64,000 bases of DNA. Origin: Coix lacryma-jobi var. lacryma-jobi (lineage: Eukaryota; Streptophyta; Magnoliopsida; Poales; Poaceae). The notes under the pieces are model-generated. The model worked only from the letters and a program-made list of their open reading frames with translations, ran no database searches and was not told the DNA's origin. The stretch covers positions 32,308,446-32,372,445 of the forward strand of contig CM019824.1 in the NCBI GenBank assembly GCA_009763385.1, written 5' to 3'. A program made the position numbers and the translations under genes. This document shows, piece after piece, positions 21,701 through 31,052 of this stretch. How positions within the stretch are numbered: the stretch's first letter is position 1; each line of letters opens with the position of its first letter.

Positions 21701-22423
21701 CCTGAGACTGAAGTTCATGCGTATTTGCTCATCTCTGAACGCCAACTGTGCAAGGCTAGTCTTCCCAATCCCACCAACACCTACAACGGATATAACATTA
21801 CTGGGTGCAGGTGCATTACTGGGTCCGGGTGCATTACTATCACTTATCTCAAACAACATCTTTCTCAGCTCATCTAGCTCTTCTCGTCGGCCATATATAT
21901 GGTGATTTCCCTTCAAAGGGGAAGTTACACGCAGCCGTGTTACAGGCAATAACTTTGCAGTAGCATTATCAAAATTAACTACTTTCAGTAAGGTATCTGC
22001 AGTCGTTTTGACCTCACCTAGTTTCTCCAAAATATCTGCTAGCTTCCACCGGAATTTGTCGTTACCAACCAAACGTTTACCCAAGTAAATACAAGATGAG
22101 GTAACACGACTCACTGCAGATTGGCTGTCGACCTTGGACTTCAGGACCAAGTATTGGAAGCTGTCCAGCACATCAACGGCGCTGTAAATGGCGTCTTTAA
22201 GTTTATTCAGCAGCCTCCTCTGGTTTCCGTCCTTAATCTCTCGCTTCTCAATGACATCCACAATGGTCAGGATCTCTGTAAGGATGGTGTCAAGGCGTTC
22301 AAGATCCTTCTCCTGGTCTTTCTTCCAACTAAATTGGCCCTTTATGTAGGCCAAAGCGGTGTCTTGCATCTCCCGTATGATTGGAGACAAGAACCATCCC
22401 GTAACAGTTAGTTCAGCACCCAT
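18788..22423 (-). CDS. CC-NBS-LRR (NLR) disease-resistance protein
   Basis: An intact intronless coding frame. The open frame begins at 22465, but I prefer the ATG at 22423 (MGAELTVTGWFLSPIIRE): it lies 20 bases after a 5'-UTR intron acceptor and has AAAATGG context, giving 1211 residues. Numbered from 22465: an Rx-type coiled coil to about 150 with VDVLDSF in place of the usual EDVID; P-loop GVGGIGKT 229-236; kinase-2 FLLILDDVW 305-313; RNBS-B GSKILVTTRT 340-349; GVPLA for GLPL about 406; RNBS-D CFSFCSLFP about 457; MHDL 527-530. LRRs of irregular grass RGA type run from about 560 to 1180. A short Pro-rich repeat (NAPGPSNAPAPSN) precedes the P-loop. NLRs act as intracellular ATP/ADP switches sensing pathogen effectors. 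A donor at 18946 suggests the last 53 codons may be replaced by splicing. Confidence 0.95.
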   Translation of the reverse strand: MGAELTVTGWFLSPIIREMQDTALAYIKGQFSWKKDQEKDLERLDTILTEILTIVDVIEKREIKDGNQRRLLNKLKDAIYSAVDVLDSFQYLVLKSKVDSQSAVSRVTSSCIYLGKRLVGNDKFRWKLADILEKLGEVKTTADTLLKVVNFDNATAKLLPVTRLRVTSPLKGNHHIYGRREELDELRKMLFEISDSNAPGPSNAPAPSNVISVVGVGGIGKTSLAQLAFRDEQIRMNFSLRMWVSVSDSTYDEVRLTRDILESLTNANYQTVTEFDELRNALREKLDGRKFLLILDDVWYDEEKTKWENEQLWSRVLTSLDTGLEGSKILVTTRTDKACGILHARTPPLRLGGLDRDDYWLLFRNYAFAEKYPAQFEELKEIGVEICQRLNGVPLAAKIIGRLLNADLDARHWKKVLESDLSDDVMKVLRLSYQHLPVQLKLCFSFCSLFPKNWRFEPKTLTEMWIAQGFVQKEDSYDTNSNIEDVAKGYFDELVQRSFFERSLLDLPTEYIMHDLINDLARNVSKDEYVRVENEKQKEIPPNIRHLSISAELLGSMKKAELRNLRTLIVWRKTWPCLELSLPDDVFKKSKSIRVLDLGGCCLKKLPTSVEVLKHLRYFAFRVPERPWQTSLLPLYHLEVLVTKGHSCRHAECVNLPANMKRNLLKLRNAILFNVGGGTISGFGGQTLVRGHGEFHVRKESGYRLGELKEMRNIRGQLKIRSLENVEHQQEAVDACLDRKEHIEYLELEWSILARALTSDLDYDVISALRPHPDLERLKIIGYRGTRSPSWFQTNWLTALSSVILEDCMGWAQLPPFGQLPLLKYLVLRGMHGVTQIGQEFYGNGDKKGFPMLEDITFDGMLSWEGWSGIEDGSLLPCLERLHIEKCPKLQHMPAINATPRIEVEIASRPPPIPCLIDSMIATASRLIFLVSSYGFLSDLNSEQLSHVSELHLKHCLDPMPAGGFHQLSSLEVFQISDCSILHSSNSTEEQDTNFLPPSLCELEIAKSNVQSSLLQRYLQGLTCLSTLVLDSCNSMISLSFDYEPHLHLLPALETINITDCHDLASLDGFRNLGALRELVVANCNSFCSLPADLNTVGSLNKLVICQCPWLRFLPQDGLPASMQTILLSNCAPELDSELQRKEGAEWEKIAHIPEKKLEVHAAFRSFPTSSRSCALSPDFVCYTGSLIYILLVDLLPIVHSNEFIILMSFK

Positions 22424-22640
22424 TTTGAGAAGAGGAATTATTCCTGCAAAGCGCAAGGTATTCAATTCGAAAGGGGGAAAAAAAAGAAGTAAAACAAGAA
22501 AGAATGAAGAAAGAGAAGGTGGAAGGAAACCTGAGGCAAGATAAGATAGTAATGCGGAGATGGCACCAGATGGATCTAATCTTCTCTTTCACAATTTCAC
22601 TCAGGAAGTCAGGATTGGAAGAAACAAGATGATTGAGCAC
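22424..22640 (-). other. NLR 5' UTR with an 87-bp intron
   Basis: On the minus strand CTCAG is followed by GTTTCC (donor at 22530) and, after a strong pyrimidine tract, CTTTGCAG (acceptor at 22445-22444) precedes GAATAATTCC and the ATG. Introns just upstream of the ATG are common in plant NLR genes. The upstream promoter is not clear; no TATA box was identified with confidence. Confidence 0.5.
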
Positions 22641-22947
22641 AGTTGGTGTGCGGGGAGATGGCCAGATGGGAGAAGAAAGCTGTGCATGTGGGGGGCATCA
22701 GGAGAAGAAAAGTCATCTTTCAACACTTTGGCTGAATAGTAGACTTGGCCACATTATTCGTTTTAGAAGTTTGGATTGGATGCATGTTGATATTCCTTTA
22801 GTTGGACAATCTAAACAATAATATGTTTTTGTTGGCAACTTGCCATGGAATATCTTACATTTGCTGTTTAGGGCTCAGCATTCTCTTAGATAAAATTAAT
22901 AGATTAAAAAAATCCAATGCTGATAAGTGGGTTCCGGTAAGATATAA

Positions 22948-23303
22948 GAGCATCTCCAAGGGCTTTGGCAAATTGACTTGGCATTTGTTGGTATTTGCAA
23001 ACTCCCATAACAAAATGCAAAGGATAAAAATAGATCATCTCCAAGGGAATTGGCATTTGGACTTGGCAAAGGATAAAAATAGAAGGTCTCCAAGTGCGCG
23101 CGCTTTCCTCGCGCGCGACTTTGCTCGCGCGATGGGGTTTGCAAAGTCATCCACGGCTTGGCATTTTTGCCAAGTTTGCTCCCTCATTTGCCAAGTTGCC
23201 CAAATTGCAAAGTAAAAATGCAAAACCGTTGGATAGCTCTTTTGAAGCTTTTTGGCAAATAACTCAAATGCAAACCTCAAATGCAAAACCCTTGGAGATG
23301 CTC
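22948..23303. mobile_element. Tourist-like MITE (PIF/Harbinger)
   Basis: Inverted ends GAGCATCTCCAAGGG and CCCTTGGAGATGCTC are flanked by TAA at 22945-22947 and 23304-23306, the 3-bp target duplication typical of PIF/Harbinger. The interior repeats the AGCATCTCCAAGGG-like motif and TTTGGCAAAT-type segments. 356 bases, noncoding, about 500 bases upstream of the NLR start. Confidence 0.88.
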
Positions 23304-23324
23304 TAAGAACAGCTACAAAGCATA

Positions 23325-23576
23325 CTTCCTCCGTCCCATTTTAATTGTTATTCATACTTCTTGAGAAGTCAAATATTCCTAGTTTTAACCAAATATATAC
23401 AAGAAAATATTACAATTTATGATACATAATTAGTATCATTAGATGAATTATTAAATCTTTTTTTCATAAATTTATTTAAAGATACATATATTACTAATAT
23501 TTTATATAAATCTAATTAAATTGAAAAAGTTTGACCAGCAAGAATAGCATAGAGACTTAAAAAGGAACAAAGAGAG
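23325..23576. mobile_element. Stowaway MITE (Tc1/mariner)
   Basis: Starts CTTCCTCCGTCCCATTTTAA and ends GGAACAAAGAGAG, degenerate versions of the Stowaway terminal repeat CTCCCTCCGTCCC, with TA duplicated at 23323-23324 and 23577-23578. 252 bases, AT-rich and noncoding. Confidence 0.85.
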
Positions 23577-23979
23577 TATGTTAAAAAACCACAAAGATTT
23601 TCCTTTTGTTGACACAAAAATATGTTCACGTATACAACACAGTAGAAGCCGAAGATCTGTGGAAGGAGAAGCCGGAGATTCTCTTACCCTCAAACACTGG
23701 TTGAATCGGATCTCGAAACCTTGGCATGTCAATTGACCCTGCAATTGACAAAGAACCAAAAAAGTCAGTAACACTAGGCGGAACATACCCGTTTTGTTGC
23801 TAGACAATTCTAATATGTGGCTAAATAACCAATGATAAAGGCTACTTACTAGAAAGTCAATATTTGTGCTTGATAATGACAAAAGGTAAAGAGTAAGCTA
23901 AAACGACTATTTTGATGCACATGAAAAGCACATAAACCTTTACCCGATCTAGTTTAGTCGATACGATCATATGGATAAC
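23577..23979. other. Upstream intergenic segment between MITEs
   Basis: No clear coding sequence. On the minus strand a short block at about 23738-23692 is bounded by a TGCAG acceptor and a GTAAGAG donor and could be a small noncoding upstream exon of the NLR transcript, but nothing else supports it. Confidence 0.3.
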
Positions 23980-25258
23980 CACTACTACAGAAAAACTTTT
24001 CCGAGGCGGACATTTTTGATTAACCGAGGCGAGCATTCCAACCGTCTCAGTGAGAAGGTCGGCGGTCACTTTGCCCATCTCAGCTAATCGATTAACCGAG
24101 ACGGACGTTTATAAAGTGTCTGCCTCAGTTAATGATTAACGGAGGCGGGCATTTGTAAGTTGCCCGTCTCGGTTAATGGTCTTCAGAAAACAAAAAACCA
24201 AAAAAACTGCAACTTCTAGAAATTGAACCCAGAACCTCACGCTTCACACTATCGTGCATTTACAACTACAAATCACACTTGTTCATGTCTATATATAATA
24301 CATTATTGTTTTATATCAATATTTTGAAATCTTATATTGAATATTTGGGCTACTAAATGAACTCTAACTCCAAAGTTTTAAATCTTGTTAAGTACTACAA
24401 CTTTGGTATAGGATATATCTCCATCAGAGATAGTTTGAAAAATTTAAAAAGTTGAGTCTTAGAACATATGAATTTCAAACACATATTTGAGACTCTAAAT
24501 GATTTTTAAAATAAAAACTTGTCAATATCAAAGATGTAGCTTAGGTCAGTCACTACAACTTTGCTATTAACTATATGAATATTTGAGATCGTTTAGGAAT
24601 TTTAAATTTCAAAATCTATAACCTTCGAACACATTTTTCAGACTCTAAATAACTTTAAATTAAAAAAATTTCAACTACAAAGTTATAGATTCTATTGAGA
24701 ACTATAACTTTTGTGTAGACCATGTCAACATATGAGATCGTTTGATAAGTTTAAATTTCAAATTCCAAAATCTGTGCACTTATAACCATTTTGGAACCCT
24801 AAATAGTTTCAATTCAAAAACGTTTCAACTACAAAGTTGTAGATCTCGTCGAGGGCTACAATTTTGATATAAAGTTTGTCTTCATCCGAGTTCATATGAA
24901 ATAATTATAAATTTTTTTCTATTGCAGTCATTAACCGAGGCGGACACCTAAGATGTACGCCTCCATTAATTGATTTACCAAGGCGGACGCTTAAAACGAC
25001 CGCCTCGAAAAATAGTTGATTAACCAAAGTGGTTGCCTTAAGGTGACCACCTCGGCTAATCAATTGAACTACTCGATAAACCATGAAGGCATTCCCTGAC
25101 AAGAACAGGTTTTAGACTTGAGCAACAAAGGACAAGAAGGCACAACGGAGGCGGACACCGGATGCCCGCCTTGGTAAATAATTAACCGGAGGCGGACACC
25201 GGATGTCCGTCTCGGTAAATTCAAGGCAGTGTCTCAAAAAATCATTTGTGTAATAGTG
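23980..25258. mobile_element. Non-autonomous CACTA (En/Spm) transposon
   Basis: Begins CACTACTACAGAAAAAC and ends TTTGTGTAATAGTG, the CACTA-type terminal inverted repeat, with a 3-bp duplication AAC at 23977-23979 and 25259-25261. Both ends carry several copies of subterminal motifs like ATTAACCGAGGCGGAC in both orientations, the presumed transposase-binding sites. The interior is AT-rich with no transposase, so it depends on an autonomous partner. Confidence 0.92.
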
Positions 25259-25261
25259 AAC

Positions 25262-26463
25262 TTACGAGTAAGAATTTAAATTAAAATTATTTAATCCATT
25301 AAACTCATTAGATTTCTCTTAATATCAGTAACAGTGGGGTCAAATAGATACAACCATAATAAAGATATCATAACACGTCCAAAAGGTTTAACGAAACGAT
25401 TAATATTTAAAACAAACTCGTACACGTGTGTTTCAAATGAAGCACAATCTTCATAAAGCACGAACAAACTACTTACCTGATCTCGAATACATCAAATGAT
25501 TTAAAGAGACCTAATCTAATGTTATTGGTAGTGGGGATCAAGGTGATGACAGCCATAACAATAACACAAAATTAAGCCTAAATTAACCAGAAGACGTACT
25601 TAGAATTAGGCAAGCCTTGAACGCACAATATGAATGATCAAGATTGAAAAAGAATAGCTAATAAAGTGTAACACATCATTTGTGGTGTAAATCGACTCAG
25701 TAGATCAATAAACAATGGATTGAAAGGATATAGAGTCGATCCAAATCAATTTTAATTGGGCAAAGTAATATTATTATAATTAAATAAATAATGAAAGCAA
25801 CAAGCAATATTAATAACTTAATGAATCTATCAGGATGCCAAGCCTAGATAGAGTCGCAATAACTAACCCTTAATCTAATTCAAGCAGTGGGGTGCAAGGC
25901 AGAATTGCACGGGCTATACTCAAAATAAACAAGGATCGATAACTAGTTTATACCATGCTTGCACGAGGTTAGACTTAACCAATGGCAGCCTTACAAGCAA
26001 GACATAAACCATAACGATACTTGTAAGCAAACCAGAGGTCGGTCGAAACTAATGCAGCCCTGCTTATTTGAAGAAACTTGTCACAGATCTACAATACTCC
26101 TACTCCTGAAGGGGCAAACGCTAAAAAAGTCATGTTTATTAATTGATAGATTTTACAGTTGTCGGGGCTTTATACCCAAGGCTTTTGACATGAGTTCTAA
26201 TCGAATAAGATTGACTATGAAGAAACAGAAAAACGGATCATATATGGTAACTTAGACACTAATATTTCTCTTGTGGTGGAGTGTGACACGTCTTTTGCCC
26301 TCTCCAAATTGGTATGAATCCTCTTTTCTTCGTGAACCATTATTTGCTGATATCGTGCCAATTTAGCCGATATTTTCCAAATAGAGAGAAAATCAGCTGA
26401 TTCCGTATTTTTTTCTTCTCTGAATTCGTAGGTAAAATCCGTTACTAAATTTTGGTGTCAACA
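25262..26463 (-). repeat. Possible old gypsy LTR remnant
   Basis: The minus strand at 26463 begins TGTTGACACCAAAATTTAG, a common grass gypsy LTR start, and a TATA-like GGGTATAAAGCC lies at about 26165-26178 on the same strand. The 3' end of the LTR is not identified and no internal region is attached. The rest, from about 25262 to 25500, is anonymous AT-rich DNA. Confidence 0.3.
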
Positions 26464-27855
26464 CTTTTCTATAAGGTTGAAACAATAATTGTCGACACTG
26501 GATTGTATGGTCCTTCATCTGATTGAAAATCAGGCCCATTGGATTGAAAATCAGGTCTATTTGGATCACTAGCAAAATACGTCCATTCATTACAACAAGA
26601 GCAAAAACTATCATATAGAAACCACAACACGAATTGTACACAACCACCTGTGCACGTACACACAATAATATAAGTTAATGTTGGTAATAATGCATCAATA
26701 TTTTATTAATACTTATCGAATTAAAAGTAGGTAAAAAGGAAAACTGGCACAGAAGATAGGAAAAAGAAAAAAAAGGAGCCAGCTAATGCACGGCCGTGCG
26801 TGCATTATGGCTCTTGCACGCAAGCTCCAATTTCCTAGGGAAGCTATACATGAACCTTCTGATGTCCCCTGCTGCTTGCTTCGATATTTTAACACGCAAA
26901 TAAGAATGCTCCAGCACGCGAGTGCCCGTGTGCCACGGTCGGCATCCAAAATAGAGACACATAGGGAAAGTATTTTAGTTACTACTGTTTCTAATATCAG
27001 CTTCTTTTCAGACAGTAGAATTGCACAATGGTGACAAACAGAACCAATAATATCTATTACTAGATGCAATTTAGTTCTTTTTGCATCACCAAATAAGCAG
27101 ATAGTACTACAATTTCGTACTGTACAAGCAAATCTGGTCATAACTAATAAGCAATTCAGTTCTTTTACATCAGCAATTTAGTTCTTCTACATAACCAATC
27201 TAGTTCTTTGCATCACAATATAGTACTACAGTTCCTATTACATAAGCAGATCTAATCATAGTTGATAAACAATTCAGTTTTTTTGCACAAACAATTCAGT
27301 TCTTCTGCATAAGCAATTCAATTCTTCTGCATAAACAATTATGTTCTTTACATCATGATATACGTTGATACACTATTCCTATAGATATACTTGTTGCTGC
27401 ATTAAACCTTCTTGTGCTAGAAGTTGCACATGGTTGTCTTTGTTCAGTTGATCCCATTTAAGTGTTTGATGGCATCACACCTGTAATTAAATGTTCAAAG
27501 ATTTTGGCTATCAGCAATCAGATGTCATAATAGCATATAAAAAGCATTAGAAGTTAGAGAAATAGAAAAAAAGATCTAATCAAAAAGTTAGATTTAGGCT
27601 TGCAATAAAAGCAATAAAAGTTGGAGAGAAAAAAGATCTGATCAAAATATTAGATTTAGCTTGCAACGCTCAAATTTCATAGGATGTTCATCATACTCTG
27701 AAATAATGAATACTTGTAGCAAGAACCCTAAAAAAAATCCTAAATAGAAGTACAAGATAATCAAGAATAATCAAATGCCACAAAGCTTGCTCTCACATCT
27801 CACCAACATCACAAGTAAAACTACATGAAGCATAAGATAGCATGTACTGCATAAG
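26464..27855. other. Intergenic DNA, no gene recognised
   Basis: AT-rich apart from a short CG-containing patch at about 26785-26945. A minus-strand frame of 142 codons (27141-26713) has no recognisable domain. Degenerate tandem repeats of an AGCAATTCAGTTCTTCTGCAT-like unit cut into several copies lie at about 27145-27360, and a segment of about 50 bases is repeated at about 27555-27668. The five bases next to the following LTR are ATAAG. Confidence 0.5.
27145..27360. repeat. Degenerate tandem repeat (unit about 25-30 bp)
   Basis: Repeated blocks of CAATTCAGTTCTTCTGCATA or variants (TTTACATCAG, TCTACATAAC, TGCATAAG), six to eight copies with drift. No function is suggested. Confidence 0.55.
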
Positions 27856-29913
27856 TGAAAGGTCCAAATAGGCTAGAGGGGGGGTGAATAGCCTAATTAA
27901 AAATCTACAAAATTACTTAGGCAAACACTATTAGTATAACAAATGGCGAAGCTTATCGCGCTAGCCTAATAGTGTGTAGCAAGCCTCCTATCCAACAATT
28001 CTACCTAATATTTCTATGTTACACAATCAACTAGAGCTAATAACAAATGCAGAATAGAACAATTCGGCTCTAGCACAAATATGATATACAAAGAATGTAT
28101 ATGAAACAAGTGTGTGCACAAGATATACTAAGCAAACTAATCACAACTAACTAAACAAGATATATGACAAAGGAAGAATATCTACACAAAGGAAATAGCT
28201 TGAGGTAATTACACAAAGTAAATGAGCTAGATAGAGGTGGTTTCACCGAGCCTTCGGAATCGCCTAGTAGAGAGCCAATCACCGGTGAAATCCACTCGTG
28301 AAGCCAATCACCAATGAAGAGTGTACAATCACAATAAGCACAAGGGAAACCAAGATTTATCCCGAGGTTCACGTGTTTGTCGGCACGCTACTCCCCGTTG
28401 TGTCGACCAACACTAGGTGACCCGGTGGCTAATTGGCGCAAAGCCAAGCTCACAAAGAGCGCCACAAGAATCTACCACTAGAGAGGTAGCTCAATGACAC
28501 GAGCAATCCACTAAGGATGCCTCTTGCCGCTCCGGCAAGGTGAGACTCCAAAACCTCTCACAAACACGAACGGTGGTGGCCAAGAACAATCACCAATCTT
28601 GCCAACGACCACCTCAACGCCTCCAAGCCGTCTAGGCACCGGCAAATGCCAAGAGTAACAAGAAACTCAAAGCCGATGCGAAGAACTAGTGCCACTAGAT
28701 TGAACTCTTTCAAATCACGCACTAGATCACTCAATCTCACTTGGTTTGATCAAATCAACTTGGGAGATGAGTTGGAAGGCTTGCCAAAGCTCACTAGAAT
28801 GCTTAGGAATCAAAATGTACAAGAGAGATGCCTAGCAAGCCGGCCAAGCCCCTTAAATAGGACACACAAGTCGGCCTAGCCGTTGGACCCGAAACAGAGG
28901 CATCGGACGCGCCGGTGTCGGGGCCATCGGACGCATCCTCAGCGTCTGATGCTCTGATGAGCACCACGTGTCCTTCTGCTACGAATTCAGCCCGTTAGAT
29001 CCCAACGGTCAAATTCCTTCACGCCACGGTTAATGTGGCATCGGACACGCCGATGCCACGCATCGGACGCTCCGATGCCACTCACTCTTTTCAGCTCGTT
29101 TTGGCGCTTCATCGGACACGCCGGAATGATAGCACCGGACGCTCAACCCCTGCGTCCGATGACACAACAGAAAGGTTCCAGAATGCTCCAAAACACATCG
29201 GACGCGTCCGATGGATCGACATCGGACGCAACCCAGCGTCCGATGCTCCCTGGAAAGCACGCTCGCGCCACGTCATAACCATCGGACTCTGCAACAGTGT
29301 TTTGCCAGCGTCCGTTGCCAGCGTCTGATGCTCCCTCAACAAATGTCAATGGTTAGGGTTTGCCACCGGACGCTCGGCCCAGCGTCCGATGCTCCTAACA
29401 CAGCACCTTTCAATTTCTAACTTCTACCCTTGCTTTCATGTGCCAACACCAAAGTGTTTCATCACTTGTGTACGTGTGTTAGCATTTTGCAAAGAATTTT
29501 CCAAGGGTTTTGTTGGTCACTCACTAGATCTATAGCATCGATATGTTAGAGAACACCTAGTGGCACTTGAACACCGCATAAGCCGTGAATAATCTCCTCT
29601 TAATAGTACGACTATGTATCCTAAATGTGATCACACTCGCTAAGTGTCTTGATCACCAAAACAAAGAGCCCTATAGGTTATACCTTTGCCTTCGGGCTTC
29701 TTTGCTCCATCTCTTCTCTTCTTTGTTTCACCAATGGTAGAGCACTTGATCTCTTGAATGCTTGTGGCTATCACCATCCTCCATGGTTGTCATCTTGCTA
29801 GCTCTACCACTTGGCTTGGTCATAATCCTTTCTTATAAGCTACACACATGCTTAGCAATAGGATTAGACCAAATAGGTTTCATCAATTAACCAAAACCAA
29901 ACTAGGGCTTTCA
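27856..29913 (-). repeat. 3' LTR of C2 (2058 bp)
   Basis: Minus-strand start TGAAAGCCCTAGTTTGG at 29913 and end CCCCCCTCTAGCC...CTTTCA at 27856. It is directly preceded by the purine tract CCAAAAAAGGGGAGAT. A close relative is at 14530-16150. The CATCGGACGC/GCGTCCGATG array is at about 28900-29395. Confidence 0.92.
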
Positions 29914-31052
29914 ATCTCCCCTTTTTTGGTAATTGATGACAACCTATACAAAGATATGTATTTTAAATTTGAGTAACCACATTGATAGTATTAGCTCTCC
30001 CTACATATGTGCTATAGAGTTTGGTTCTAGATTTGGCACATATGTACGGATATGAAATGTGGGTGAGCAATACTACCAATTAATGAAGCTAAGGCATAAG
30101 AATGGACCTTTGAAGCGTGATACCAATCGGAGTGCACATGTTAAACCATCCTTAGCATCATTTGTCACTAGACATACATCAAAACTCAAGAACCCCGTGA
30201 GACCAATATTATAATAAGGCTCTTGAACCACTTGAAAATACGAAAATACAAGAATGTCTAGCTAATCATATCATCAATCATGTTCTAACACTAGCATTCA
30301 CCACAAGAATGTCTAGCTAATCATATCATCAATCATGTTCTAACACTAGCATTCACCACATAAGCATGAATATCAACATAAATAGCTTATGCATTATAAT
30401 CAAACATATGAATATGCACATTTCAAATGCAACAATCACATTTATGAGCTTGCTCCCCCTATTTGTATGTTCCGATCCCATTTGAATGTATGTTCCGATC
30501 CCATTTGAAAGTTTACTTGACATGTCTCTTTTTATCTTTAGCATATCTCTTTCTCCTTCATATCTTTGTCATCATTTTCTCCCCCTTCGTCAACAATTAT
30601 CATAAAAGTAGGGCAAGTTGTAATGAAAGGAGACAAACTTTGCATTATGAGATTCATATGTGGGGATCAAACTAGTGTCAAATTGTGGCTTAATCTAGCC
30701 CATGAGCATAAGATATTTAACACGGTTTGCTCTAGAGTAAGCTTCTTCACACATCTTACAATGGTTATCTTACTCACGTTGGTTAAACACTCATTGCTCA
30801 CTTACTAGATCAAACACTAGAGTTACAAGCTCACAAACAAGTTATATGCTACCACTAGATCAAGTCAAACATAGAAGCAATAGTGGTACCATATATATAC
30901 TTCAAATTCATTTGATTTACCATGAATGGGCCTAAATAAGCAATGTGATGGCTATATAAACTAGATCACAACCTAATAAGAATGAATGCACATGTCAAAC
31001 AATTTCACCTTTGCTTTCTTGGAGGGGAGGCATGTCATAAGTGGGGGTGCAT
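29914..31052 (-). other. 3' noncoding region of C2 with repeated polypurine tracts
   Basis: The tract at 29914-29929 (minus CCAAAAAAGGGGAGAT) abuts the LTR. Further tract-like stretches on the same strand are GAAGGGGGAGAAAATGA (about 30577-30593) and AAATAGGGGGAGCAAGC (about 30450-30466). Several polypurine tracts upstream of the 3' LTR are a known Sirevirus trait. No env-like frame is seen. Confidence 0.6.
30249..30358. repeat. Perfect 55-bp tandem duplication
   Basis: CAAGAATGTCTAGCTAATCA through CATTCACCA occurs twice head to tail (30249-30303 and 30304-30358). A second small duplication, TGTATGTTCCGATCCCATTT, is at about 30465-30510. Both lie in the C2 noncoding region. Confidence 0.9.

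Noticed and set aside
22424..22465. Upstream ATG at 22465 as the NLR start
   Set aside because: It lies within the probable 5'-UTR intron region before the acceptor at 22444, and the usual NLR N-terminus begins at the ATG at 22423.
26713..27141. A 142-codon minus-strand frame with hydrophobic ends
   Set aside because: No recognisable family or promoter, and it lies in drifting repeat-like DNA; probably chance.
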